DNA from: Sphaeroforma sirkka
Taxonomy: Eukaryota > Opisthokonta > Ichthyosporea > Ichthyophonida
DNA: 20,000 nucleotides
Assembly: GCA_001586965.3 (NCBI GenBank)
Contig: LUCW03000580.1
Span: 1 to 20,000, forward strand
Reading direction: 5' to 3'
The translations under genes and the position numbers were made by a program. This document shows positions 1-19,544 of this stretch, in pieces (the stretch's first letter is position 1; every line of letters begins with the position of its first letter). The notes under the pieces are model-generated. The model had not been told where the DNA came from and ran no database searches. It saw only the letters and a program-made list of their open reading frames with translations.

Positions 1-28
1 CTGGTTCGAACTAACCCGTAATAAACAG

Positions 29-2629
29 GATATGGGTCTGGCGCAGGCTACAATAGGCTTGGGAAAGAAAATGTTGAGGCCTCGCTAGGTGAGCATGCGT
101 GAGCTGACGTGCAATCGTGCTATGAACACGGTTCATGGTTTGTTATCACCGTATACACATTGAACCAGAGTAAAACTTTGGGGGCTGTAAACCATCCATT
201 TGTTCATAATCGCATGATTTGTTATTACACATAGACCTACAAACGGAATATGTTATGTTCTTATTTTGGCTCAACAGTAAAACTTGTATATATCAACAGT
301 GATAGGGGAGTCAGATCGCAATATGGCGGCTGACTACGTCGAAAGTTTAGTCTTCCACAACTACGGATGGCCCCCGGATCCCAAGGTTCCACTGGAAGAA
401 AACTTTAATGAAGTGATCAAGGTACACACAAGAGTCCAAAATGTCACATCAGCTGCTGTTTCTGTATCAGTCTACTCTCGTACAAAGTGTGTTGGTGTAA
501 GAACTCGCATATATCTCGTGAACACAACGCTTTCTAAGATGCTTTACCTTTTGTGGATGTATATATAATCCGACAGATCGTACCTGTGTCACTGATACTC
601 GATATCAGTTCATCTATATTCTGGCTATATTCTCCGCGTAACCGGTCACTCGATCTCAATTTTACCCCCTGTATCCTTATTCGGGCGTGTCACCAGAGCG
701 AATCAACAACTGCTGTATGGGTCTTATTGCGGTCGTGCAGATGTATTTCATGCACCTGGTTCAAACTGTCCACAATCCACGTCTACCAAACTCTAACAGA
801 CGTATTGTGCATCTGTGACTGAGCTGGTGCGAGGGATGATGCAGCTCACAGCACATTCTTTGGGTGCACCACCCACCTTCTTCGACGAGCACTACGAAGG
901 CCTGAAGTTTGATGGGTTTCTGAAGCTCTCTTGGTATCCAAAACAGGATACAGAACCCAGCCCCGGCCAAATCAGGTAGTTTCAGGTTGCGATTGTACGT
1001 GTTGATATGTATCTATGCCTCACGATCCATCTAGTTTAAGTGTTTGGTTTTGTGTCCGTGTTAACAACAACTAATCGAGATAGCGCCAGTGCAATGAATT
1101 GATCTTCGCATCTATATGGTTTATTCGTGTGTTTAGATATGGCTCCCACACCGACTACCAGTGCTTGACAGTCCTGAAAGTGGAAGATGTACCAGGGCTC
1201 CAGGTGCAGATCGGCGGTGAATGGGTCTCAGTACCCTACATTGAAGGTGAGTTGGTCACATAAGAGCCATTGTGTGGTCACTGCAATGGCAAGTCCGTCC
1301 ACTGCAACTGCAATGAGAAAGTCTGAAATTCGACGAACTCAACAAGGATATAAAAATAATAACAACACAAGGGCGATATTTGGCATGCTGTGTGTCATTG
1401 TTGCAGCACCTACTACATCACGTGCCACGTATCATGTGGTACAGAGGGTGTTGTCTTGTATCCAAAGCGCAGAACTACGATCACAGATAGCCAACTCTCT
1501 TGTTTGTATACTCTCTATGACATACTCTATAACACCTTTTAGCACAAGACAAGTAAGTGGCTTGTCGATATCACGTTTTCATACTCTTATGATTTCGATT
1601 TCGAGGTATGTAGTTTACCGCGAAAGGTCTGTGTATTATACATTCACAAATCTTCATCCCATTCAATTAATCAAAATGGTACCTTCCTTCCTCTCAGGCG
1701 CATTCATCGTCAATGTAGGAGACACACTGAGAAGGGTACGTAACAATCAAACCCAACAACCACTTAGTTCGTTTAATATAGTACAGCAATTAATTCATTT
1801 ATGCTACAATTCGTATCGCACCCCCCTCTATGGTTTGAGCCCGTGAGTAATGCACGTTTGCACAAGGTGTCAAAATCGGCATATAAAATCCTGTCAGGGT
1901 CTGCTGTGTTTCAGTCGTCCACGAGTGGCATGTACATGGCTGATTGTAGATACATGGCAACTTTCTCAATGTAGATTGATGTAATAGAGCGATATATACT
2001 CCCTTGTCCGAAAGTGTACATTAATAACACTTACAACTTCCCATTTCCAATTTGGTATCAGTGGACGAATGGCATACTGAGCTCCAATCTACACCGTGTG
2101 GTGAACCCAGAGTCACAGTCAGACGACGGCAGACTTAGCATAGTGTTCTTCACCGGTCCACACAGTGACACCCCCATCATCCCCTACGGGGGTTGGATAA
2201 AAGAAGGGGAAACGGCCAAGCATTCTCCCATTACCGCAGGTAAGTTTCATAACAAATTGCTAATGATTATTGTTAACATTTGTAAACTCCTGGGAAAAAA
2301 ATACATGGGGTTGATGGTCACGTACTGTATTTGCGCATGTTTCTATGTGTCTGTGCTCGCACATTGTTCCTTAATCACGGTCTCCACATAGCCCCACCAT
2401 CATCCGCTTTCCGTAGGCTGCTAGCATTGTGTGTGGTCTCTAGCACACGATGCATTTAAACACATAATTGAGTCGTCTGTCTACATTTAGAAAGTGCTGC
2501 TACAGATGCCTTTCCTCTAAGTCCAGCAGGAGCCTACTCCCTAATATCTAAGTGTGCCTTGATATTACAGGCGAGCACCTGGATATGAAGATCTCACGAT
2601 CCCAAACCAATCCTGATTCGACCGGATGA
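29..2629 (+). CDS. 2-oxoglutarate/Fe(II) oxygenase, isopenicillin N synthase-like (5' partial)
   Basis: Seven exons join in frame: 29-88, 300-421, 800-975, 1137-1246, 1698-1735, 2062-2239 and 2571-2629 (stop TGA 2627-2629), giving 246 C-terminal residues. Every intron is GT-AG. The first visible exon carries the family's GxGYxxLGxEN-type motif (read as GAGYNRLGKEN). Exon 4 has HTD (His codon 1147, Asp codon 1153). Exon 6 has the distal iron ligand in NLHRV (His codon 2092) and the 2-oxoglutarate-binding R-x-S (RLS, 2131-2139). The block GAFIVNVGD followed by WTNG is typical of this family. The fold and all cofactor residues are intact, so it should be an active oxidoreductase; the substrate cannot be read from sequence. 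The N-terminal third lies left of the window, so the Met codon at 323 is internal and not the start. Exon 1698-1735 is only 38 nt. The acceptor at 299 is the least certain junction, and a small exon between 88 and 300 cannot be excluded. Confidence 0.9.
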
Positions 2630-3166
2630 AAGGTGCAAATAATTCCCTTCTCGCGTTGGCACCGATTCATAGGCTTGTTCTTCGTTCCCCTGCTCTTGAT
2701 AGGGATTGTAAAAGCCAGCAACATGCAATTTTGCCGTTTTTCTGTTGACTTCAGGTGTGAATCCCAAGTGAATCTGATACTAGTCACCGTATCATTGCGG
2801 GGTAGGATACAAAATTGCCTCGTGCTGACATCTCACATACACCTCCTCATCGACCCGTAATACGGAATAGTGCTCCGCTCTGGGAGACTTGCGATGCTCG
2901 TGCAAGTAGAAGATGGGAGTTCACTTCAGCAGCTATCGACATTCTGGACCCCTACACCGTGACATGTATATGAACATTCATGATTTTGAGCCTTACCTGA
3001 TATGAGGTTAAGCACACAATCACTATGTATGATAATGCTGTTGGGAGTTCAGGACCATCCTCTCCGTATTCAATGCGTTGGTTTGAATGAACGTTTTCCG
3101 AATCTGCAGATTTGCCAAATCGTGGCAATTCTGGTACTTCAACATAGGTTGATATGCATACATACA
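2630..3166. other. Intergenic region between convergent genes
   Basis: This stretch holds the 3' flanks of the oxygenase on the left and CENP-S on the right. Open frames here are short, show no family motif and do not join to neighbouring exons. I see no repeat, RNA gene or clear poly(A) hexamer. Confidence 0.5.
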
Positions 3167-5062
3167 TCAAGTAGGCGGCTTATTCTTCCTCTTCTGTATC
3201 GCGGATTTCCTCTCTGCCGTGATAGTCTCCAGCATTGCGCTGAGGTGCTGCTTGATCTCCGGCGAGTTTCGCATTTGCAGCAGTACATCGTCTCTATTGA
3301 CCGTGTTTCGTCTGCGACCACCAGGGATGAAATAAAAGGTATTGAATAGGCGGTAGCTTAGTGTTATGTATATGAAGTCAATACCCTTCGCAGAAGATGT
3401 ATATCTCCGAAAAAAGAAAGGAAAAGCCGCCAAGAAAAGCCACCAATTCATGTGCACGATGTGCGATTGATTAAAGCAGCAAATACACGAGGTTATTAGT
3501 CTATCAATATGCTACGTCTGGTGCGGAAATAGCATAAGATAGCTGAATAAAACAACCGCTTGACGCAATGATTATTAAAACTGCTGGATTTTGAACAAGA
3601 AGCTTCTTGCCAATCAAGTACATACGATGTCGCTTTGAAGAACGGCGCACTGGATAGCATGTGTGTAGTACACAAGTAAACGTGCGCATGCATGTCACCT
3701 GGAGGCAAGTAAATTTCGATATATGACACTTCGCGAGGTGTCCAGAAACGAAACACAAGCAGATTTGGTGTACTTACTTGGCATGCCTGCTGAAGGCCTC
3801 AAGATCCCCGGCGATCGTTTCTGCGTGCTGGTAGGAAAGGAACAAGGTCAAATCAGTGACGTATCTTGAAAGCCAATCATGAGGTCTTAAATTAATCATA
3901 CGTACATACAAAAGATTCGCGTCACGTAAATGTCTAACAAGCGAGACGTATATGAAAACGTGCTGTCAACTATCACGCATGTAGGGTACTCGGTTCACCT
4001 GCGACACCCGTATTTGAGCACATCAGAGAACATGCATATGTATAATGGTACGCGCTATAGCATACAGACAGGTATGCACCGTAGTACACGTGTCGCATCT
4101 ACGAGTGAGCAACAATATATACACGAGCCCAGGTGGGATCTTCTGTCCCCACAAGCAAACTCATGTGCAGATTAAACACGGCACACGATATTTTTTGACT
4201 TCTAAAACTGTGAAGTACATGTCAAACGACTATGAGAGTGGCACAAATATGAGAGTGGCACAAATGCTCAAGTTTAGTTTCGATTCCGTGATTGGGATCA
4301 ACGACGCTGGTGATCGACTCACCTCAAAGGTCAGCAGCGCCAGCACCGCAACAAACTCTCTACTGAAAGTCACCGATCGTTCATTGGCCTGGGGGAAGGT
4401 GTGGGACGATGACAGTTGAGATCGCGGATATCAATAGGCGGAAGAGGGTAGGTATACTAGCTACTGAGGAGGTGGTTCGGTATGCGAAGCACTGAATAGC
4501 GCTTGCTGCAGTTGTCGATATATGTGCGTCCATACCATATGAATATAATAAGGGATATAGTCGTAACAAGTCGTTCGATACCACCTTCTTGATATTCTGT
4601 TCGCGTACAAAGATTTGGCAAAGGACCTTGATGCATTCTCTCGTTGTAAACATATCACTCAAAAAGCATGCACGCCTGGGCAGTTTTATTTTCCAACCGC
4701 TGAACACAGTACGACAGAAATCAACAGCTTGTTCTTCCGGAACATATCGGATGAGCGCACACACTCGTACCACCATGTTATACATTCATACTCTCAACAT
4801 TTTAGATCCCCTTCCTATTCTTCAACGGGATCATTTGAAAGACACACTCAACAGGAGACGAAACGTGTTGGATGCCTAGACTCACCTCTTCATCGCAGAT
4901 GTTACCCACAGTCCACAGAACAGCCGCTTTGAGCCGATTAGTCCTGGCTTTGCGATCCTCCAGTGAAGCCGGTATGTCCAGACTATCGTCTTCGTGTACA
5001 TCATCCTCGCCACCATCCTCGCCACCTTGATCATCTACATCTAACTCGAGGTCTAGATCCAT
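3167..5062 (-). CDS. CENPS: CENP-S / MHF1 histone-fold protein
   Basis: Four exons on the minus strand, 4886-5062, 4323-4388, 3778-3827 and 3167-3311 (stop TGA 3167-3169), give 145 residues, close to the human protein length of about 138. All junctions are GT-AG and keep frame; one acceptor has a clean CCTTCCCCCAG tract. The acidic N-terminus (about residues 1-35, rich in D/E/G) is followed by RLKAAVLWTVGNICDEE (family RLKAAVHYTVG...CEE), FSREFVAVLALLTFE, then AGDLEAFSRHAKR and NTVNRDDVLLQ (family DLEMFARHAKR...IN.EDV.LL). The C-terminal helix is basic. CENP-S pairs with CENP-X as a histone-like dimer that works in kinetochore assembly and with FANCM at stalled forks; that role is known for the family, not shown here. 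The ATG at 5062 is the first Met in the frame, but a strong polypyrimidine-CTACAG acceptor ends just 5 nt upstream, so a 5'UTR intron or a further 5' exon is possible. Confidence 0.92.
4232..4265. repeat. 17-bp perfect tandem duplication
   Basis: The sequence ATGAGAGTGGCACAAAT occurs twice head to tail (4232-4248 and 4249-4265) inside CENP-S intron 2, about 60 nt past the donor of exon 2. It looks like a recent slippage or duplication event. Confidence 0.9.
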
Positions 5063-6261
5063 CGTTGCTGTAGACAGAGAGAGTGTGCTTAAGTATTGTG
5101 TTGTTACTCGCCTACACGGTATGTACCACCACTGGTACAAAATCAGTTACTCGCTGTTCACATAAGTCCTTGCCAGAAGTGGAATGGCTTTCGTGTACAC
5201 CCGACTGTTTGTATAATTTAGGCTATGATAAAAAAGTTGGTATCAAATATTGAAAAATACATTGTTACTGACACACTACACAGTTCTTTATTTATAATAG
5301 ACCACTCACCACCGACTGAACTTGAATTCGAGCGGGACTATGTATGTGTCTAATGCATATTGCAGAATATGTATTATATATATATACCGCATTTGTGAGT
5401 AGTCGCTCGTGTAGAGACACTCGCGTGAGTCGCGTCTGTGCGATATAAATATCTAAATACGAAGATTATAGTATATGAAAATGTGAATATAAATTGTATC
5501 ACAAGTCAACATCGCATACACGCTTCATCGTTGCGTTGGTGTATAGATTTCAATATTTCATCTACATAGGTCAAGGATGAATGTGCCTCAATTAAGACCA
5601 TTGTGCCTCGTTGTTCGTTTAGGCTCATTGGTCCTTCACATTTCCATACGTGGATAGCTTAAGCTCAATGATATTTATTCTGTGATGTTCGTAGTATGAT
5701 AAGAAACCCGTGCACTTTTGTGTCGTCTACACCGGTCACTAACTGTGTGCTCCAGCCTCTAACCCCTAGGTTGTTTGATAAGGGTGGACGCAATGTCACA
5801 GCTGTTTCGTGATGTATCGTTGAGGTAGTTTTCCATTCAGGTAACTAACAAGCTAGAATGTACATTCAAACAACTTCAAGTGCAGCAAAATCCGTATCTC
5901 AAATGAAGCGAACGTGGCCTATAGGCAGTGGCAGTGTGAAATGTCAATAACACCTTCCTATCTACGCCCGTTTGGACATGATTTGTGGTAGTCGAAATCA
6001 TATATATTTATATACGTCGTTGTGAATGGATTTCCGTTGTCTCTGATACCTTCTCACATAGCTCTACAGTTGCAGATACTTCAAACTTAGCAACGGTTAC
6101 TTTTCCTTGTGCAAATTTGCTCCTACGTACAGCGTATATGTGCCTTGAATCCTAGCAAGCGCAAGATATTGTAAACACCGATTCACGCCATAAGTGTCAA
6201 TAACCAAACTTTTATTAATTTAAGCGCGTAAAAGAATGCAGTCTATAGATATAGAATATGG
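5063..6261. other. Intergenic region (CENP-S 5' flank and asparaginase-like 3' flank)
   Basis: About 1.2 kb, AT-rich and with no open frame of note on either strand. It should contain the CENP-S promoter at its left and the 3'UTR of the asparaginase-like gene at its right. Apart from the poly(A) hexamer listed separately I see no recognisable element. Confidence 0.5.
6211..6216 (-). terminator. Poly(A) signal AATAAA of the asparaginase-like gene
   Basis: AATAAA on the minus strand lies about 46 nt beyond the stop codon of the asparaginase-like gene, the usual distance for a short 3'UTR. Confidence 0.55.
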
Positions 6262-8428
<2,167 letters not shown>

Positions 8429-8978
8429 AGTATTTGTTCTCTATGCTAGAAATCCATCTACTGTACGTAACGCGTGCGGTTAAATTTATGCTTGAGAACT
8501 ACGAGGAATTAGATACTATGTGGAAGGGCTGTATAGAATCAAGAGAGCCGAAGGATATTATTATACACATGTAAAAGTATTTAGCATAGTAGTTGTGTTT
8601 TTAATAGATACACCGCAGGCCCGCAGCTGCACTGTGCACAGTTATACTGCACCAGTGCACTGGTTCATGTCGATCCTACAGCTAAACCACTATGTACATA
8701 TGTATATTTTTTTTTTTAATTGCAGAGTCCATAATCCATATTCGGAAGTCTACAATACTTTTGACAACTTTTGGCGCCATCAAAACTCGAAAATCTAAAT
8801 AGATATTATGAACTGTGTATTTATAACTCTTGCTTCTTGTATAAATACAAAAGACCGAAGAAACGCAAAAGCTCATCATATTTACACTCCTCTCTTCAGT
8901 CTCCAACTCCCTACTCGCCCGACTCCTTCGCCACTGCTAAATGAATAAATAGGTTACGACCGATGCCGTTCCGACCCC
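8429..8978. other. Intergenic region between two minus-strand genes
   Basis: This should hold the promoter and 5'UTR of the asparaginase-like gene and the 3'UTR of the coiled-coil gene. A T-homopolymer of about 12 nt lies at 8706-8718. No coding exon or RNA gene is recognised. Confidence 0.45.
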
Positions 8979-11539
8979 TCAATAGTGCACTACACCCCGA
9001 ATCATGGCGGGTTTGGCGGACTTTTTTCTGCCGAAAGACGGAGTCCGCGACAGCCAAGAATGTATAGTTTTCTTGGTGGGTGCTTCATTGCCCATGATGA
9101 GCATAAGCGTACTCTTCTCTTCTTCGCTAGGCTCGCTGTAACCATGGGAACGCTCGCCATGTCTGATGGCCGAACGCGCTCGTTTGATAGTCTTCATTTT
9201 GGCCCAGTCTCCTCCCCCGTTGTTATGTCGATCTTCTACTTTAGAGTACTTACGATCGGGCCTGCCAACAGCGGGAGGTTTGACCACGTGCGAGTTCTTG
9301 AATAGCGTTTGTCTTCTCGTCGCCTCGGTGTCTGGTACGGGTGGTACCACCACGGGGATCAATTCCGGCCAGATCCCCTCTTCGTCTTGTTGAAGGTACC
9401 ACGAGATGGGATACACGCAGGTGTTCTGTCTCAAGCGTGCAGTTGTCGGAGACAGGGCCTGTTCAGACCCGCCTACCGAACTTCTCTTCCGCTGCCGTAT
9501 GGGTAACGTATGTGCGTTTTTGGTTTGCGAGGTGCCCATATCAGGTGTACTAGGGGCAGTGGTGTACGTGTTGACAGAGTCTTTTGACGCCGTTCTCGTG
9601 ACATCGTGCTCGACCGTAGTGGCACTCGTGAGTGCATCTATGTCCATGGTTGCATGTGAATTAGCCAGACAGGCATCTAGTGAGGGTGCTATAGTCAGAT
9701 CTATCACCGGCATTGACATTGTTTGAACATCTCTCACTTGGTTTGCGGAAGTTTTGGGCGAGTAATACTCGTGCTGTCTCAGAAGGGGCACCACAATCGC
9801 CCTCACTCTCGAGACATGCCGTTGTTTCTGCAGTCCTGGCCAGATAATAGAGCAGCGGTCTCCAGGTTGAAGAAGGTTCCAGCCGAGTCCTTGTGATGGC
9901 AGAGCTTTGTGCTCCAGTGGGTCGTACCACGTGGACACTCCGAGATCATTAAAGTTGAATTCATTTTTGAGTATACCGCTTCCCATCACACCGGACAGAT
10001 ACTGCCACGCGCACAATGATATGACGAAGTCTGATAAATCTGATGAAATAGTTTCTGGAAAGTTTACATCATACCAATGCCCTATCATGTTTGTGGTAAA
10101 AATTGTTGACCAGTTAGTCTTGATCGTCGCCTCGGTATACGCACGAAATGTAGCCTCTCCTCCTTTTGGTAAACCGGTTCTCTTTACGAGCTTGTTGAGA
10201 TTAGAGAAGTAGGCCGAGACAATCTGCGTGTACAAAGTCATTTATGTTAGAATCAGTATATAGAGATTATTTTTCATTGCCAGGTCACTAGATAATCGTT
10301 ACCAAACGAATATTGCATCTATTCCTAGCAGAGAAAAATTGGCTGTACTTTTTTAAACGAAACACCAATAATACAGAGTGCAACATCTTACCCTCATAGA
10401 CAGGGTACAGGCGACCTGTAGATCAATCACTATGTCGTCTATCTCACGTTCTCTATCAGTAAGTTCTTCGACCACAAACGGTACCATCACAGTCTCTGAA
10501 AATAGCAACATCAGGTCGATCATGTGCGATTCCTCTGGAAATGGTATATAAGTGCGTTCGTTTCCATCCCCTTGTGTGGTTGTTGTCATACGGCTGAGAA
10601 TAGTAGCCTCGTCTAGAAGATCTGTAGGACGATTTGGAAGGGGTGCTTAGTGGAGTATCGATTGATGAGGAAATACGGGAGAAAAGTTTGGATATTTATC
10701 CGTACAGCCCTGGTAATAAGGAATACAGAAAAGGATTCCCAATATTTCTAAGTATTCAAACTTAGCGTCAGAACACCAATATGTAGAAGCCTTACCTTCC
10801 GCAATAGCTCGCTGTAGTGCGCCAGACTTGACTAAGTGGGCCGGAGTCGAGATCAGACTCATCCGGTTCTGTGCTCTGGACATGCCTTTAACAGATAGCA
10901 CAAATTCGCTTGCTGGCATATCTAGTTTGCCATCCGTATCTTCGTCGACAGCGTTGCTCGTGACTGATTTCTGTTCCTGAGAATCTAAAGCAATAATCGT
11001 GCTTCCATCGCAGTCGTTTTCGTCTTTCTGAATTTCAGCATCGCCAGTCGTCTCAGAGGCTACTGCAACAACCTCTGAATTCTGCTCAACGTCGACAGGT
11101 GGTGTTACTGAACTAACTTTTAGCGGGAAAACTGGGACCGAGCGAGTGCGAGCGGGCCAAAGGTATTCCGGGCGACCCATTGGTAGCTGTGTTTCAATAG
11201 TTTCTAACCTGGCAACTATCGTATTGTTGAATTTCTCTGCAGAACAAGTAAAGTGCAATATAGATGTTATTTAGTATTTGGTATTCAATTTTTCATGTTG
11301 CGATCTAGCTGAGTGGGTATCGATTGAAACATATCAATGCACAAAATCTCCTCCAGATTTTATATAAAAATACGTTAGGTATCTAAAAGAGGCAAGCAGC
11401 GTTTATTGTGCATACCTTCCAGTAGTCTCTGATCCTGCAGAGAGGCGATCATACTCTCCAGTTCTTCGATGTAGCGTCGTGTTTCGTCGATTTGCGGTTG
11501 CAATACCTTCGATGAAGAAGTCTTTCGTTTGAACCACAT
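8979..11539 (-). CDS. Coiled-coil protein with possible MIEAP-like C-terminal domain
   Basis: Four exons, 11416-11539, 10796-11236, 10392-10621 and 8979-10223, join in frame to 679 residues. The ATG at 11539 is the first Met after an in-frame TAA. Introns are short (170-180 nt) with clean GTATGC/GTAAGG/GTAAGA donors; the last has a CTAAC branch-point-like motif. Residues 10-60 are a likely coiled coil (ETRRYIEELESMIASLQ). Residues 75-160 are acidic and low-complexity. Residues 190-420 look folded and include SDLSDFVISLCAW (327-338), FNDLG (356-360), IIWPGL (391-396) and VRAIVVPLL (405-413). That order resembles the MIEAP domain of SPATA18 (SDFIQEICCIAFA ... VWPAL ... KGEAV), a mitochondrial quality-control protein with its own N-terminal coiled coil. 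I read this from memory of the family; the match is weak. The C-terminal 250 residues are Ser/Thr/Lys/Arg-rich and probably disordered. The gene model is firmer than the function. Confidence 0.75.
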
Positions 11540-12461
11540 ATTGTAGCAATTGAACACGCAGGAACTTTGTGTACATTTGGGGATAGCGATGAGTCTATTA
11601 TATCCTTATCAGGTGCTGGAAATACCAATAGTGACTGTATGTGAGAAATCTCGATTGGCACGTTTTGATAACATTGAAGGCGCTAATACGGATTAACTGT
11701 CAGAAAACTCCAATCGAATCAAAGCCATCCCACTTTCGATCATGTAGAAACACGTGCTTGATATAAAAAAAACATATTTTGCTGGCACAACAGTTACAAC
11801 CAATGATGTTTCTATGTGTAGTAAACAGCAATGCTCATCAGGTTTTTGGCATATATATGTTCTTTATCATAAAGTCCTCGACAGTTGCTCGTCGAAGTTT
11901 GTGAACAGTGCTACAAAGCACGACAATATGGGCCACATTAATCATACCGCTGACTATACAATACAACAAGTCGTTTGTGTTGATTCCAACGGCCATACTA
12001 GGTAGCATCATATCGAGCAAACAAAATAATGGAAATATTTTAGATATCACGGTTCGACTATATGCTTCTTTGACAACGTATGTGCTACATTTGATTCAAA
12101 TTTCCGACAATTGTGCAAACTTGCTTGGTGATGAGATGCAATGTTGTGTAGTACCATGCGACACAGCGATAGTCCTAAGTACAATATAGTCGGAAATGCT
12201 ATAGACAAATCATCATCGTATTAACAACCATCATCGTATTTACACATGATTGATGATAAATATGGAAGTAAATATCAAATTTGATTTTTCAACTCCATTT
12301 ATAACTCCATCATGATAAGGATCAGTTTAAAATAAACAGACCACGTGCATGCCCAATCATTTCTCCATTCTCGACATCCCGAAACATCTTCATAATACAT
12401 ATTCGCCTGCTTTAGCCTTTAAATAGTCTGCCCCGAACTATTCTGAACTGAGATAGCTATC
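11540..12461. other. Divergent intergenic (shared promoter) region
   Basis: About 0.9 kb separates the start codons of the divergent coiled-coil gene (-) and the second oxygenase (+), so it probably carries both promoters. A near-duplicate CATCATCGTATT occurs twice around 12211-12241. A TTTAAATAG motif lies about 40 nt before the plus-strand ATG but is too close to be a confident TATA box. Open frames in this stretch have no recognisable content. Confidence 0.5.
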
Positions 12462-14891
<2,430 letters not shown>

Positions 14892-15220
14892 AACATGAAG
14901 CATTTAATCGTAAAGGTATCAAGACGAAGCAAAAAACATAAACATTAAACCATTAATCGTGAAAATATCAAGAAGTAAAGTACATAAACATAAAACCATT
15001 GAATCGGCATACTTATCAAGAAAGAGCAAAACCCATATATACGAGCCCACTAATCTTGAACATAAGAGCAGAAGCTGGCGACATATCCTCAACCGGTCAC
15101 AACCCCTCACTGCCACACTTGCCGACTTCTTCAGGAGCTCACAGCACACGCGCAGTGACAGTTTAGGGTATAGGGTTTACACTTTATATTGTCTTATGGC
15201 TGTCTTTCCTTTCATCTATC

Positions 15221-15667
15221 TGCTAATGCTAGTCTATATTCACTACCAATTCATACTGTCTTTCATTTAACTGCTAATGCTAGTCTTTATTAACTACTCA
15301 TTTCTGCTGTCTTTCATCTGTCTGCTAATGCTAGTCTATATTCACTACCAATTCATACTGTTTTACATTTAACTGCTAATACTAGTCTTTATTAACTACT
15401 CACTCATACTGTCTCTCATTTAACTGCTAATGCTAGTCTTTATTAACTACTCATTCCTGCTGTCTTTCATCTATCTGCTAATGCTAGTCTTTATTACCTA
15501 CTCATTCATGCTGTCTTTCATCTATTTGCTAATGCTAGTCTTTATTAACTACTCATTCATGCTGTCTTTCATCTATTCGCTAATGCTAGTCATTATCAAT
15601 TACTCATTCATGCTGTCTTTCATCTATCTGCTGATGCTAGTCTTTAATACCTACTCATTCATACGGT

Positions 15668-15679
<12 letters not shown>
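15221..15679. repeat. 51-bp x 9 minisatellite at the 3' end of the BAR gene, carrying poly(A) hexamers
   Basis: The block TGCTAATGCTAGTC starts at 15221 and recurs every 51 bp exactly (15272, 15323, 15374, 15425, 15476, 15527, 15578, 15629). The last unit reaches the stop codon of the minus-strand BAR gene (15668-15670). On that strand five units contain AATAAA, one ATTAAA and two AATATA. Because 51 is a multiple of three, the plus strand shows a hydrophobic 17-residue repeat, but several units carry in-frame TAA, so I do not call a protein. Confidence 0.95.
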
Positions 15680-18921
<3,242 letters not shown>

Positions 18922-19388
18922 CTGTGAGTAGAAAGTGTGTGGGGGATCATACCGTGAGAGAAACGTCTTGAGGAAACGTTTACGTATATATCCCCAAATA
19001 CTTAAGCTTCGAGCGAACCTGACCTACTGTCCTGCACAGCAGCTCACAGCTGGGGGTGGAAAGTGAGTAGGCGCTTAAATTCTAAGAGAAACGTCTTGTG
19101 GACACGTTTACGTTTGTATCCCCAACGACTATTGCCCCAAGCAAAACTGACCTACTATCTTGTACGACAGCTGACAACTGTGGATGGAAAGTTAGTAGGC
19201 GCTTATATCGTAAGAGAAACGTATTGGGAAAGACATTTATGTGTATATCACCAACTACCATTGCTCAGAGCAAACCTGACCGATAATAATCTGTGGATGA
19301 AAAACGAGTAGATGTTCATAGTGTGAGAGAACGTCTTGGGAGGAAACGTTTACGATTGTACCCCGAACTACCACTGCTCAGAGCTAAG

Positions 19389-19544
19389 GAACGACAATGC
19401 GACTGTATTGGGATGAGCCCTATCCCTCGATCCCCTCGACAGACACTTGCACATGTGCACAAACTGCATTAACGAGTGACTCGTCTCACACAAGGCAACT
19501 TGAAAAGACACATATACCACACAGCCCACAAGATTGATTGTTAA
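19389..19544. other. Unique sequence between two arrays
   Basis: A short unique stretch with open frame on the minus strand but no convincing splice sites or BAR helix 1 motif. It may be intron of the BAR gene or its upstream flank. Confidence 0.4.

Noticed and set aside
284..568. Start of the first oxygenase at the ATG at 323
   Set aside because: An exon at 29-88 with the family's GYxxLGxEN motif joins to 300 in frame, so that Met is internal.
1187..1846. 219-codon plus-strand frame
   Set aside because: It runs through two oxygenase introns and an exon in the wrong frame; composition is intron-like.
4381..4785. 134-codon minus-strand frame within the CENP-S locus
   Set aside because: It overlaps a well-supported CENP-S exon in another frame and shows no family features.
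10239..10241. ATG at 10241 as start of a separate 420-residue protein
   Set aside because: A branch-point-like CTAAC and a CGCAG acceptor follow it, and the reading frame from exon 10392-10621 continues smoothly into 10223.
15151..15182. TTTAGGGTATAGGGTTTA as an interstitial telomere
   Set aside because: Only one or two units, not a run; the same holds for CCCTAAACCC near 16845.
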